A stretch of 64,000 nucleotides of DNA from positions 9,751,829-9,815,828 of the forward strand of contig OX463836.1 in NCBI GenBank assembly GCA_949825045.1, written 5' to 3'. How positions within the stretch are numbered: position 1 is the stretch's first letter; each line of letters opens with the position of its first letter. The DNA comes from Argyresthia goedartella. Lineage: Eukaryota > Arthropoda > Insecta > Lepidoptera > Argyresthiidae. The notes beneath the pieces were generated by a model. That model made no database searches. It worked only from the letters and a program-made list of their open reading frames with translations, and was not told the DNA's origin. Positions 38,773-50,350 of the stretch are shown piece after piece. The translations under genes and the position numbers were made by a program.

Positions 38773-40584
38773 GCGGGAACCTCCGCGGGATCCGAACCTG
38801 CTGAGACCTCCGTGGGCCTCGGAGTAACTCGGCTGCTGATATGCAACCGGCATATCAGACCGTATGTGCATCAAGGGGTCCCAACCCGTATAATAGGCCC
38901 CTCGCTGTCCCGGTATCCGACCATACCGGACGGTGTAGGGTGTGCCCGGTGCGCACCGTGGATGAATGGGGGAGAGCGGATCCAACCTGGGGCGCTCTAG
39001 GAATGGGGGCGACATCCGACTGTTCGCCTCCCTGTTCGCCTCCCAGAGCGACGGGCAGGGTGGCGCAGAAGGTGGTGGACTCTTAGCCTTCACGCCACTC
39101 ATAGGTGCCATCTGACTCCCGCCCGTAACACACGGTGAGCCAGCGGCCCTAAGTCCTCGCTGACCGTGGACAGCGGCGACCGAACCCCGGCTATCCCGCA
39201 TGTTACCCCCCGCGCTGCCCTCTTCCCCTCGGGGGGGGTCCCGTCCGCGTGTACCCAAGTCACCCCGTTGGTGACTCCCGTTGCCCGGAGGGGGACTGGG
39301 TCCAGCCCTGGTTGGGCCCTATGGCCGACCAACCTGAGTCCGGCCCTGGTGACCGTCCGAAGGGCCTGACCGATTCAGGCACAACACTATGTGGTGCTTG
39401 CCACCACAGCACTCACACGGGAACGCGCGCGAGCACTCGCTCAGCGTGTGCGGCCCCAAACAACCGAAACACAATCGATGATGGAAGACTATCTTCCTGA
39501 GGGCAGCTACCCCGAGCGCCTTAAATTTGGCGCAACTGATCACGTCATGACCGGCACTGTCGCAGTGCACACAGCCGTCACCCGACGGCGCGGAATTCAA
39601 AACGCCAAATTGTTTCGACCTCCCACCCCCTCGTTGGGGCGGGGGGCGCGGCCCCTCCTGCATTCGCGCGGGTTGGCGCTGCACACTGGCCTCCGTGTCC
39701 AGTTTGTCACATCGCCTACATTCACCCTCCAAAAAATCTGTCAATTGGACAAGTGTGGGCAGTTCCGTGCTACTGCCCCCATGCAGCTGTTCAAACCGAC
39801 TTTGAACAGCTGCAGGCAACCGTGACAAAACCATACATAGAATAATATATGACCATTGGTCTACCGGAAAACCAAGGTTCTGAAGGGCCTTAGTGGCCAC
39901 TAGCACAGGGTTGATCACCTGTACTCGGATGTCAACATCCCGGGTTACTCTAGGGATGCTAAACAGCTTCCCTAGCTGCGCATCAATCAACCGCCGTTTG
40001 TGTTGGTAGCGGTCCAACAATATGGACCTTGCTATATCGTAGTTGCCCGCCGTGACCGTTAGGTGACCGACCAACTCCTTCGGTTCACCCCGCAGTGCCA
40101 TCAATAGTTGGGCCAACTTGTAGGCGTTGTCCAGGTCGTCCCGACCGTGGACCAAACTATCAAATAAATTGATGAAGGCCGGCCACTCATCAATTGCCCC
40201 ACTGAAGGCCGGAATCTCCAGGTGTGGCAGCCGTCCAACAACACCCTTCGGGGGTGGGTCTCCGTTACCCTCCCCACGGTCATTCCTTCGCGACCGCTTA
40301 ATTTTCTCCGCGCGACACTCGATGTCACCCAAGCATTCGATCGCTTGGTCAGAATCCGCGCAGAGCTGTTTCACTGTAGCCACCGAAGCGTCATCAGTAA
40401 GCCCGAGAGCTTCAGCCTCCGCAGCCAGCCGACACACCTTCCCGACGCGTGTCATTGCGTCCTCCACACGCTTGAGCAGGACATCATCCATGTTCGGTCG
40501 CTCCACATACTGATGAGTATGGGCGAGCCATCTCATTTCCTCCTGGACACCATTCCGCAGTACCATCAAGGGTGAAGGTGCCAT
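38773..40584 (-). pseudogene. gag: BEL/Pao gag, copy B (one nonsense codon)
   Basis: Starts MAPSPLMVLRNGV at 40584. It is open through the region where copy A has an extra A, so it shows the original frame (RAEKIKRSRRNDRGEG). Core, three zinc clusters (CVHCDSAGHDVISC; CFGCLGPHTLSEC; CECCGGKHHIVLC) and a Pro/Gly tail are as in copy A. CAG became TAG at 39319-39321 (after TQVGRP). The rest of the tail continues in frame to the UAG at 38770. Confidence 0.9.
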
Positions 40585-41307
40585 GTTGACTGATTTAATA
40601 GATTCTGGTCCTATACATCACTACCGAACTAAGTATAGCCAGGGACCAGCACTTGCCCGTCAGCGCTGGGCACAGAAATTAAAACTAAGTTGTCAAAACT
40701 AAGGCGACTACTAGAACAATTAAATCCTAAAAATATGTTATATGGTCGCCCTGTGGATATACAACTTATAACTATACACTCTAAATCAATTAGAGAATGC
40801 CACCATAAAGCACAATAAAAAATAACACACAAAAATTTTGTATAAAAAAAGCTATTTTTAATATAATGTAGGTAGCCGTGAACCTTCTAGAAGTGGCCTT
40901 TCCGATATGACCTACACTTCTACTGAGGTCAGCAAAATCAGCATAATACCCCTTGAAAAGCCTGACCCTGCTCTGTAAACCGAAATAACACTGCAATACT
41001 ATAGAACCCGACGCTCTACCACAAGTAATACAATATAGTTACTTCGCGGAATGACTTTTTAATCCTTATGCACCCACAGTAGTTTCCGACTACAAATTTA
41101 TAATAATCGTTAACTAAATCGTTAATTATACGTTCACTAACCGAAAATAAACCTAAATTGTGGTATACCGATCACAAAAGACTCACTCACAACAAAGATT
41201 GCCGACCAATCTGAGGTACCCTATCCCACTACAACGCGGCAAAAAAACAACCCTACACCCGCCGTGAATCGATTTCCTACTAGGAAACCACGCCTCTGCT
41301 ACCAAAA
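40585..41307 (-). other. 5' leader of BEL copy B, with primer site near its start
   Basis: Non-coding. Minus strand TGGTAGCAGAGG (about 41293-41304) is the primer site. Homologous to the leader of copy A. Confidence 0.8.
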
Positions 41308-41502
41308 TGTTAAATCCACGCCTCAACCGAAAGGGGTGGAATCTCTGAAGGGTTGTTTTACAATGGAATGTCACAAAGTAGTACTGACCTTGACGCCGTC
41401 GACCGGCATTCGAAAGCTCAGATTCGAGGCAGGAGTACGGGATGAGGAACACAAGTGTGGGGACAAAAACCGAGGTGTGTTCCGAAGCATAAATATTAAA
41501 CA
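41308..41502 (-). repeat. 5' LTR of BEL copy B, internally deleted
   Basis: 195 bp. Both ends match the 3' LTR, but about 310 bp are missing at ACAAGTGTGGGGACAAAAAC (near 41450-41470). Confidence 0.88.
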
Positions 41503-41507
41503 AAAAC
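41503..41507. repeat. Target-site duplication AAAAC, right copy
   Basis: Partner of 34376-34380. Confidence 0.88.
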
Positions 41508-42206
41508 CAATCATAAATAATAATAAAATAATTACCGATACATCTATTGATAGTCTCTCTAATTCGCGACCTGGGTATTTACTTCGACAGTAAGTTTCTT
41601 TTACATCAGCATATTGAAATTATTTGCAATAAAGCCTATAGAAATCTTGGTTTTGTTATTCGGACATGCTCCATCTTTAATGACCATTTATGTATGAAAA
41701 TAGTTTTCTGTTCCTTCGTACGTAGTATTTTGGAGTACGGATGCACTGTCTGGTCTCTTCAATATGACGTGTATAAGCATCGTATCGAGAGTATTCAAAA
41801 ACGATTTTTGAGATTTATTGACTATAAAACACGACGTTCTCATATTTCATATGAAGATAGTTGCATAAAACACCACGTCTTATCATTAGAACAGAGGCGG
41901 ACAGTATTGGACATGATGCTCATCGATGACTTTCTTCGTACCAGGCTTGATTCTACGGAATTACTGTCCGCTATTAGTTTTCGAACTCCCAGGCGTCACA
42001 CACGCCACACTCCACTTTATGCACCAAGTCATCGTACTAATTATGTAAATAACGAACCTTTAACTCGTATAGCTAACACATACAACAAATATTTTAAATC
42101 TGTAGATTTATTTCAACACCAAAAACATATTTCAGACGCAATATTGTCAATAAGTTGTTGCCTCCAGACGGCACAAAAAATAACACATCTTATTCTTTTA
42201 TCGTGA
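41508..42206 (+). pseudogene. Jockey-like ORF2 C-terminus (element Y, 3' part)
   Basis: Continues 34380 after removal of BEL copy B. The frame from 41547 reads RDLGIYFDSKFLLHQHIEII, YRNLGFVIRTCSIF, CSFVRSILEYGCTVWSLQ and IESIQKRFLRFIDYK, the C-terminal domain of Jockey-group RTs, ending TAA/TGA-like at 42204-42206. This half is open, so the lesions of element Y are concentrated 5' of the BEL insertion. Confidence 0.85.
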
Positions 42207-43330
42207 AAATAGCCACTGCAAAATAGCAAATCGATTTGGCGCGAGTGTGCGAGACGACAGCGACCGGCCATTTGGACCAATCAGCGCCCAAAGAGCGCCA
42301 TTCGAATCATGTATCGACGAGTCACGTCTATTTGTTTATTGTCGTTAGTGCGTTCGTATTGTTTCATCTGTAATTAAAACAAAGTATGCAAATAAAGTTT
42401 TTTGGCTAGAGTAGGTTATGCTAGAGTAGGTTATTGTGGCTAAATTTCAATTGGGTTATAGGTTATGTTAGAACTTAGAAGAAGCAAAACCGGAGCGTAG
42501 CGAAGCGTATGCAAATAAACACAACATTTAATGATATGACCAGTTTTTTTTTGGGTAATATTGGGTAATATAAGTGGCTATAATTTACTATTTGATGGCA
42601 ATTTTAACAAAAATTTGACTGATCAGGTAATGTGTGACGATCAAAAAATGAACTGAGTTAAAAATTAGAAGCTAATATCATATCTTATTTGATATATTAA
42701 TATTTTAGAAGTTTATTGCTAGAATGCATGTTACACATTTAGATGCTAAAAAATAACCACCATGCTGAGTTGTATATAACTAGAGGCTAAGATAGTATCA
42801 TCACAGATACTATAATACTATACAGGTATCATTCAGACGCTCTCGTTAATCGTGGCTGACTTAGTAATTTAGAAGGCAATGTAGATTTTTAGAGGCGAAT
42901 AATGCTATGAAAAAGAAAACACTTAATAAATAAAAATAAACACTTAAAGGTGAAATGTAATAGATTTTTATTTTATTTTTAATATTACAGATATTGCTCA
43001 TGTGCATAAATAATAAGCATTTAGAGAGATATTGTAAAAAGACAAGCATTACATTTTAATACTATTCTACTACAGGTTAAATAAACTTTTTTTTCAAATT
43101 GTGTGATAATTAATATTGATGATTCAGATCCGTTATTTGAACGGTGATGTTTTTAAGAGGGGAAGATGTAACATGTACGCACACACACTCACACCTTACC
43201 TCTATAGTAGGACTGCACCGATATAAGACCCATTGTTATACTTAGACACGTAACTTTCAAAAACTCCTCTCCTCTCTCTCTCGGCCTAACGTCACATTTT
43301 ACCACTACAGCGAATAGACAGATTGGTTTT
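42207..43330. other. No recognised gene; A/T-rich DNA
   Basis: Probably begins with the 3' UTR of element Y. Contains short direct repeats (GCTAGAGTAGGTTAT near 42401-42430; TTGGGTAATA twice near 42552-42571). The part next to 43330 may be the 3' UTR of the zinc-finger gene. Confidence 0.5.
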
Positions 43331-43343
43331 GGTAGTACGATGG

Positions 43344-44874
43344 TTATGATGGTTTAGTAGTTGGCTGCGGCATATATAACAGGTTTCTCCTCAGTATGTG
43401 TTGTTGTGTCTGTCCAAATGACTTTGTTGAGCACACATTACACTGATAGAGTTTCTCGCCAGTGTGCATTTTTGTGTGCCTGGCCAAATGAAATTTTTCA
43501 GTAAATGATTTAGGACATTTCTCACACTGATGGGGTTTCTCGCCAGTATGTATTTTTCTGTGCCTAAACAATAGACCTTTTTCTGCAAATGATTAAGGAC
43601 ATACCTCACACTGATAGGGCTTCTCGCTAGTGTGCACTGTTCCATGCCTCACTAAAGCAAATTTGTGAGCAAATGATTTATGACACACCTCACAGAGATA
43701 GGGTTTCTCACCAGTGTGAACTCTTGCGTGCCTGAGCAATTCACCTTTTAGAGGAAATGATTTAGGACATACCTCACACTGATAGGGTTTCTCGCCAGTA
43801 TGCGCTCTTCTGTGTCTGACCAATAGACTTTTTCCTGCAAATAATTTAGGACACATCTCACACTGATAGGATTTCTCGCCAGTATGAGCTCGCATGTGAT
43901 ATATCAAACCGATTTTACCAGTGAAACATTTATGACACACCTCACACTGAAATGATTTCTCGCCAGTATGTGTTATCATGTGCCGGTTCAAGAACTATCT
44001 TAATCTAAATGATTTATGGCACACACTACACTGGTATGGTTTTACGCCTGTATGTGTTCTCATGTTCTCATGTGCTCGATCAAACTTCCTTTAGTTATAC
44101 GAAATTTATGACACATCTTACACTGATTCATTATCTCGCCAGAATTAGTATTTGTATTATTGTGTAATATCAAACTTTTATTTGAAATGGATTTAAGATT
44201 ATGACATTGACTTGATAGAACATTTGTTTTCATATTAATATGCTTAAGTAATCTTAGTCCCTTCATACACTCACTACACTGATTGTCTGAACACAGTACA
44301 ACAACACAACCTTCACATGGAAAGGGAACAGTTTTATTATTATGCGGATAAACGTCATATGTAGTGATGTGACGTTCTAACTGAATTTTTGAAGTAAACC
44401 TTTTATAACAATAAACGCAAGCGAAGGTGCCCTTTATCTTGTGAGTAAATTCATTACAATTAGGGTCTGGTGTGTTTATAGTGGTGACACAATGTGTTTT
44501 AGGAAGCGCGCCGGTTTCCTGTAACTGTTCACTAAGTTCCTCTGCAACACAGATAACAATATTTTGGTCGCTTATTGAGTGGAAAGCCTCTTTATCATAT
44601 AAAGCGACAGTTTCATGGAAGCTAGAGGGGCGCGTTGTAATGATATTTTGCAAATTCAACTTGGCAGCTTCGTTATCACATCTTCAGTACCAGTCATCAC
44701 CTGCGTGACATCCTTGGCAGCTTCGGTATCACCATCTTCAGTACCAGTCATCACCTGCGTATCATCATCTAGTGCAAAGATGTTGATAGAGTGAATGAAG
44801 CATGCCCTCAGCCGGCCAGGACGACACACCGAGGTCTGTAGGAACTCGTCTAGATCCTGATAACACATATACAT
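43344..44874 (-). pseudogene. C2H2 zinc-finger gene, broken
   Basis: Minus strand. An N-terminal non-finger region (from 44874) holds a twofold repeat of TQVMTGTED with AAK. A C-terminal array follows, about eight classical fingers with TGEKPYQCEVCPKSF-type linkers (44100-43400). Such proteins bind DNA in the nucleus. Four lesions: a missing G in the second acidic repeat near 44690, an 8-bp duplication TGTTCTCA at 44055-44070, TAG at 43995-43997 and TAA replacing AAA (Lys) at 43593-43595. The last finger also loses its frame. It may be a host pseudogene or a recently decayed duplicate. Introns were not found. Confidence 0.8.
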
Positions 44875-44946
44875 TGGGACTCTGAAACTATGTCATGGGT
44901 ACAAAATACGGGTCTTGGGGCGTTTCGCGCCACAGTGGTTCGCACT

Positions 44947-45029
44947 GCGGGTCGAATCGCCCAATGACTCTTTTCGATTAGGGTGTGTCGCATAATATTC
45001 AAAAAGAGCCATTGGGCGATTCGACTCGC
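44947..45029. repeat. Imperfect inverted repeat, about 28-bp arms, 26-base loop
   Basis: Left arm 44947-44974 (GTCGAATCGCCCAATGACTC) and right arm 45001-45029 pair with about two or three mismatches. The size would suit a precursor hairpin or a small foldback element. Confidence 0.72.
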
Positions 45030-45545
45030 CGTGTTTTTTCGGCTGGCAACCCCAGACCGAATAGCTGACGATGTAAACAGCTCTGTAGTTTTTATTTCAA
45101 TTAAATTAGTCAAAATTGCTTTTCTGCACGAGTAAACTTAATTTAAGTAGTAATTAGTGATTAAATAATGTGTAGATAAGAAACAGCTGTGCAAACATAC
45201 AAGCTTTGGAAAAAACAAGACCGATTGTACCGGCCGATTGAACTGTAAAAATCAGTTCAAATAACAACGACGTAAACGGGGGAAGTATCGTTTTATTTCT
45301 GTATTTATATCAATAATCTCACCTTTCACACCCGTAACAAACTAAATAAACCTTCATATAAGTGAAACACTTGCCGTACACTCACTCAGGTACCGTTTTG
45401 TCTCTCTTTACTTGGCAAAAGCGGAAGCAAAGTTGAAGACGCAACATTCTGCCACATTCAACAAAAACACACACTTAACACCTTCATTGTGCAATAAACT
45501 CCCTAGTGTTCGCTAGTATTCCACCCGGTCATACACTGACACCTA
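45030..45545. other. No gene seen; probably 5' UTR of the next element in its right part
   Basis: No conserved frame. The 5' boundary of the element that follows could not be placed within this stretch. Confidence 0.45.
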
Positions 45546-45578
45546 TTCGCGTTTTTTTTTCAGGCGAAAAAGGGTGCA

Positions 45579-47168
45579 ATGCTGACCCGAAGCAAGATGA
45601 GCACACGCGATGTGGAGTTGAAGCTGAAAGCGACCTTGCTGGAGCTCAAGAAGAGCCAAGAGCTTTGTGAAATACTTCTACGAGAGCGAGATGAGTGTGA
45701 AGAGGAGATAGAAAAGCAAATTAAGAAAAATTCGGCGCTAAAAGAAGAGCTCAGTGAGTTGGACATCCAATGCCAGGATCTGAGTGCCCAGAGAGATGAA
45801 CTACAACACCAAGTCGACTCATTTTACAAGTGTCATGATGTCCACCACGTAGCATTGCAACACATAAAATCACTTGAACAAAAGCTTGCAGAGGCACACC
45901 ACGAGCTTCAAGTTTTCAGCGAGTGGGAGGAACAGCGAGACAGTGCTACAACCAGGGCCTTCTATAATGAGGTCATGAGCTAAACTGGCATACCAACTAT
46001 TGACCTAACAGCTTGTGATCTCACGTGTGATAGTCCTAATAGATCGCAATCAGTAACCACTATGAGCTGTAGTAAAAATAAATTAAAGAAATATGTTAAA
46101 TTGAATAATTATACAAAAAAAACACAAAAACTAGCTAATAGAAATAAAATATTTTGTAAAAATGTAAATTGTAGCAAGGAACGGGTCGAATTAATTAAGG
46201 AAATCGATGATTGTAGATTATGTTTGGAAAAAACTACAGAAAAGTACGAATGTGACACACGGCGACTCCAGTCAGATATGCATATTTTAAACTCATCATT
46301 ACAAAGTATTACACGTAAATATGAGTCAGCACAATACGAAATTAAGGAACATGTGTCGGCTATGAATAGTTTGTTGGAGACGTGTAAGTATAATTATGAC
46401 ACTTTCATATCTTTGACCGACAATCACATCTGTGATTGTAAACAAGCTCCAGCGGACTGTTCCGTGCCGACCGTGTGTCCCGCCGAGCAGCCGGCCGAAC
46501 AGCTGATACTGACCCAGGCGCCGCCGTCAGTCGACTTGAGTACTAATAGTGTTATCAATAACGCCTCCTTCTCTCGGACAAAGGATAGGTATATAATGTA
46601 CAGCGATGAACTTGGAAAAAATATGGGTTTACAACTTAGTCAGCGCGTGGGCCAGGCAATATTAAATAACTGTATGCCTGGCGCCACATATTCACAAATA
46701 TTAAACAAAGTGTTGTCATCGCAGTTTTTAGAAACAACCACCCTAATTATTTTAATTGGTAGAAGGGAAAATGTATCTAAAAAACTAATTACTAAATACT
46801 TTTCCAAATTAAATTCTTTACAAAATGTAGATAGAATAATCTTGTTTGCGTTTCCCTTCAGCCAATCTTTGTCACAACATGAAAATCATATAAGACATGA
46901 TTATAATACATTTATACACACATTGACATGTCGTCATACTGAAAAATTTCATTTCATAGACACCAATATTTGTATTGGAAAATATTTTTATTTGACTAAG
47001 GATAGGTATTACCTATCTAGGTTTTATACAAAACAGCTAGCACAGTCACTATCTTATTTTATTTTGAACTCAGTCAAGTTTTTGACTAATGAAACGCCTG
47101 CTTCTATTGAACAGTGTAATAATAATGACATGTACTCCTTGGAATCTGTTCCAAGCTCTTTAAATTAA
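45579..47168 (+). pseudogene. ORF1 of element W: coiled coil and SGNH-esterase-like domain, one nonsense codon
   Basis: One frame of about 529 codons from ATG 45579, interrupted only by TAA at 45981-45983. Residues about 10-120 form a strong coiled coil (KKSQELCEILLRERDECEEE). A second coiled coil follows (residues about 205-275). The C-terminal third (about 340-500) resembles the SGNH-hydrolase domain of CR1-group ORF1 proteins, with YSDELGKNMG, NCMPGATYSQI, TLIILIGRREN and DRYYLSRFYTKQLAQSL. The usual catalytic Ser (GDS) and His (HLS) positions read SDE and YLS, so hydrolase activity is doubtful. Its role is probably RNA binding and assembly. Confidence 0.8.
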
Positions 47169-47290
47169 CCCATAGGACAACAGAGAGTAACTCTGGCAGT
47201 AATATTAATATTTGTATAAATATACCTTCATCTTGCCCATTAAATCAAGTTACTAGTAATGAAAAATGTAAAAGTAAGAATATTTTAAAC

Positions 47291-50104
47291 GTGGTTCATC
47301 AAAATATACAGGGCATGTTAAGTAAAGAACTGGAAATTGAGTTATTCATGAACTGTAATAATATTGATATTTTATGTATAACAGAGCACTTTTTAAAGAG
47401 TTATCAGTTCATGTTCAACTTTAATAACCACCACGTTGCTAGTTCGTTCATCAGAAAAACAGCTGATCGCGGTGGCTCCTTAATACTTGTAAATAATAGT
47501 TTTAAATATAAGGAACGAGTTGACATAGTGAGCCTGTCTGTTGAGCGTACCATGGAAATAGCCTGTATTGAACTTGAACAACTTATTGTAATGAGCGTAT
47601 ACAGACCACCAGATTCATCCTTTGATTTATTCGAAAAGAAAATGGATGAAGTGTTGATTAAAATCAGCGATAAAAACAATTTTTTTATAATTTGTGGTGA
47701 TTTTAATGTTAATCTGTTAGAGGATAATAATATTTGTACTAGATTAAAATCTTTATTTTTATGTCCCAACATGAACTATCTGTTTTTGGAGCCTACTAGA
47801 ATTACTGCAACATCTGCTACCTGCATTGACAATATATTTACTAACATTACGCCCATTTTCAAATCGGTCATCAATAAATTAACCTCTGATCACTCTGGTC
47901 AGATAGGTATATTCAATATTAAAATAAAAAAGGACCAAAAAGAGGATATTACATGTGTGCCCGTTAGTGACACTCGGCTTGAACACTACAGGAATAATAT
48001 TTTAGATAAACTATGGGAAATACCATACAGTGACGATCCAAATTTGTTGTACAACTCAGTATTTAACCTTGTCAAAAATGAATATGATACGGTATTTAAA
48101 TCAAAAACTATAAAAGTTAATAACAAAGCTTTGTTTAGTGATTGGGCGACAGTTGGAATTCATAGGAGCAGACGAAGATTATATGAACTCTATGAAGAGA
48201 AATCATATAACAAAAATACGGCCTTTCTAGATTATGTTCGTAGTTATTCAAAAATGTTTAAACGTGTTTGTGCCGTAGCTAAATTTAATTTCATTAAAAA
48301 CAAAATTGAATCTAGTAGCAATGTAATGAAAACGACTTGGCAAATTATAAACAGAGAGACTGGAAAGGCCAAAGCTACACATAATAACTTCAAGCTTAAG
48401 ATAGATAATCAATTGCTAAGTACAGACCTAGAAGTAGCAAAAGCTTTCGAAAATTTCTTTACGGACATTCCAGTTTCAACAACCAAGTCTTTAAATTCAT
48501 CTCCCGCTGCTGCTGAATCTATACTTAAACAAAACTTTGGGGAATGTAAAATAGATTTTAAATTTAGGCACGTAAATAATGAAGACATTGTAAAAGCGTT
48601 TAAATCCCTGGAAATGAAAAAGACAGCTGACGCCCATGGTCTATCAGTAAAAATTATTAGTTCCATTGTAGATTGTATTGCACCTCACCTTTGTTGTATA
48701 TTTAATCAATGTATAGATAGTGGTGTGTTTCCTGACTTGATGAAACTAAGTAAAGTTATACCTTTATTCAAAGCTGGTAGTACATCAGACCCCACCAATT
48801 TTAGACCCATATCGATACTACCAACGCTTAGCAAAATATTTGAAAAACTTAATCAATTGCAAAGTCATTTTTATCTCAATAATTTAATTCATATTGCTCA
48901 GTTTGGTTTCACAAAGGGTCGTTCAACAGCCGATGCTGGTGTTGAACTAATCGACAATATTTTTGATGCTTGGGAGGACGCAATGGATGCAATAGGTGTC
49001 TTCTGCGATCTATCCAAGGCTTTTGATTGCGTCCATCATGACACTCTTGTCAGGAAGTTACGCCATTATGGTGTAAAAGATCAGGCACTTGGCCTTCTGG
49101 AGTCATATCTAACAGATAGGGTTCAGATGGTCAATGTTAATGGGAAAAGATCACCTGGGTCTTCAATAAGTATGGGCGTACCGCAAGGTTCAATTCTTGG
49201 TCCTTTCTTGTTTTTAGTATATATTAATGATTTACCTTACCTTGTTAAAGCAAAACATGGGTTAGTATTGTTTGCCGATGATACTTCTTTGATATTTAAA
49301 GTTAAAAGACAGCAATCAAATTATGACGAGGTAAACAATGTTATCTCTAGTATAGTGAACTGGTTTACTGTTAACAATTTATTACTTAATGAAAAGAAAA
49401 CTAAATGTATTAAATTCGTGTTACCCAATGTGAACCCGGTAACTACAGACATATTTATAAAAGGACAGAGATTGGACCTTGTGCAGTCGACTGTCTTTTT
49501 GGGCATTACTTTAGACGCCAAACTACAATGGGATCCTCATATAAATAAATTGTCGAACAGACTGAGTTCGGCAGCGTTCGCAGTTAAAAAAATTAGAGCT
49601 CTTACCGACGTAGACACCGCTAGACTAGTCTACTTTAGTTACTTTCATAGTCTAATGACCTATGGTATTTTATTGTGGGGTCACGCTGCGAATGCTAATA
49701 GTATATTTATTCTGCAGAAACGGGCTGTTCGTGCAATTTATAGATTAAGGCCTAGAGTGTCACTGAGGGAAAAGTTTAAAGAAATCAATATTCTGACATT
49801 TGTGTCTCAATATATCTATGACAATCTTGTGTATGTAAAAAGAAATATAACTAATTTTCAGAAGTACAGTGATATACACAATTTTAATACTAGAAATAAA
49901 GACAAGTTGGTTGCTTATGTAAGCCGACTACATAAAATTAGTAATTCTTTTAAAGGCAATTGTATACGCTATTACAATAAGGTCTCTACTGATATTAAAA
50001 ACTTACCTTTAGAAAAGTTTAAAATAATAATAAAACAGAAATTGTATAAAAAAGGTTACTACAGGATATCTGATTACTTAGAGGACAGATGTCCATGGGA
50101 ATAG
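47291..50104 (+). CDS. ORF2 of element W: endonuclease and reverse transcriptase
   Basis: Uninterrupted 937-codon frame. Endonuclease (residues about 1-220): HQNIQGMLSKELEI, LCITEHFLKS, VMSVYRPPDSSFDLF, FFIICGDFNVNLLEDN and the catalytic LTSDHSGQIGI. RT (about 495-720): TNFRPISILPTLSKIFEK, AQFGFTKGRSTADAGVEL, VFCDLSKAFDCVHHDTLV, MGVPQGSILGPFLFLVYI and LVLFADDTSLIFKVK. Post-RT region to the end (ALTDVDTARLVYFSYFHSL). The listed start is GTG; the first ATG (47318) lies inside the endonuclease, and the frame is open upstream to about 47130, overlapping ORF1 in the -1 direction. Translation may therefore depend on ORF1. All catalytic residues are visible. Confidence 0.88.
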   Translation: MVHQNIQGMLSKELEIELFMNCNNIDILCITEHFLKSYQFMFNFNNHHVASSFIRKTADRGGSLILVNNSFKYKERVDIVSLSVERTMEIACIELEQLIVMSVYRPPDSSFDLFEKKMDEVLIKISDKNNFFIICGDFNVNLLEDNNICTRLKSLFLCPNMNYLFLEPTRITATSATCIDNIFTNITPIFKSVINKLTSDHSGQIGIFNIKIKKDQKEDITCVPVSDTRLEHYRNNILDKLWEIPYSDDPNLLYNSVFNLVKNEYDTVFKSKTIKVNNKALFSDWATVGIHRSRRRLYELYEEKSYNKNTAFLDYVRSYSKMFKRVCAVAKFNFIKNKIESSSNVMKTTWQIINRETGKAKATHNNFKLKIDNQLLSTDLEVAKAFENFFTDIPVSTTKSLNSSPAAAESILKQNFGECKIDFKFRHVNNEDIVKAFKSLEMKKTADAHGLSVKIISSIVDCIAPHLCCIFNQCIDSGVFPDLMKLSKVIPLFKAGSTSDPTNFRPISILPTLSKIFEKLNQLQSHFYLNNLIHIAQFGFTKGRSTADAGVELIDNIFDAWEDAMDAIGVFCDLSKAFDCVHHDTLVRKLRHYGVKDQALGLLESYLTDRVQMVNVNGKRSPGSSISMGVPQGSILGPFLFLVYINDLPYLVKAKHGLVLFADDTSLIFKVKRQQSNYDEVNNVISSIVNWFTVNNLLLNEKKTKCIKFVLPNVNPVTTDIFIKGQRLDLVQSTVFLGITLDAKLQWDPHINKLSNRLSSAAFAVKKIRALTDVDTARLVYFSYFHSLMTYGILLWGHAANANSIFILQKRAVRAIYRLRPRVSLREKFKEINILTFVSQYIYDNLVYVKRNITNFQKYSDIHNFNTRNKDKLVAYVSRLHKISNSFKGNCIRYYNKVSTDIKNLPLEKFKIIIKQKLYKKGYYRISDYLEDRCPWE

Positions 50105-50317
50105 ATTGTTTGAGTAACAGGCTGTTTCGATATATAATTAGCATTCATTTTGTAATTTGACAATATTTTATTTAAAAAAGGAAACGCAAAAGATGCGACG
50201 ACTGTGGAGTTTCTTCGGTGAGCTCTTCTCCACAGATTCCGCCATTGGGTTAGTGAACTCACCCAAAAAAATGTAATGACGGATCTAAGTGATGTAACAA
50301 CATCCTATGGAAATAAA

Positions 50318-50350
50318 TGATTTTTGATTTTGATTTTGATTTTGATTTTG
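50318..50350 (+). repeat. TTTTGA microsatellite tail of element W
   Basis: Repeats of GATTTT after AAATAAAT, the 3' end of the element. Confidence 0.85.

Larger units (their letters stand above)
34381..41502 (-). mobile_element. BEL/Pao LTR retrotransposon, copy B
   Basis: A 7122-bp minus-strand copy: 5' LTR 41308-41502 (internally deleted), leader, gag, pol, 3' LTR 34381-34892. Flanked by AAAAC. Lesions by my reading: nonsense codon in gag (39319-39321), RT frame change near 37475 shared with copy A, nonsense after SYRV (37226-37228), nonsense near 36008 and a one-base deletion near 35975. The RNase H region is uninterrupted, unlike copy A. Confidence 0.92.
45546..50350 (+). mobile_element. 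Nearly complete non-LTR retrotransposon, Jockey/CR1 group (element W)
   Basis: Two ORFs and a 3' UTR ending in TTTTGA repeats (50318-50350). ORF2 is fully open; ORF1 has one stop codon. It is by far the least decayed element in the window, which implies recent insertion. The 5' limit is uncertain and no target duplication was identified. Clade placement between CR1 and Jockey groups needs a tree. Confidence 0.85.

Noticed and set aside
45546..45566. Splice acceptor (long T run then CAG) before ORF1 of element W
   Set aside because: No donor or upstream exon found; such tracts are common by chance in A/T-rich DNA.
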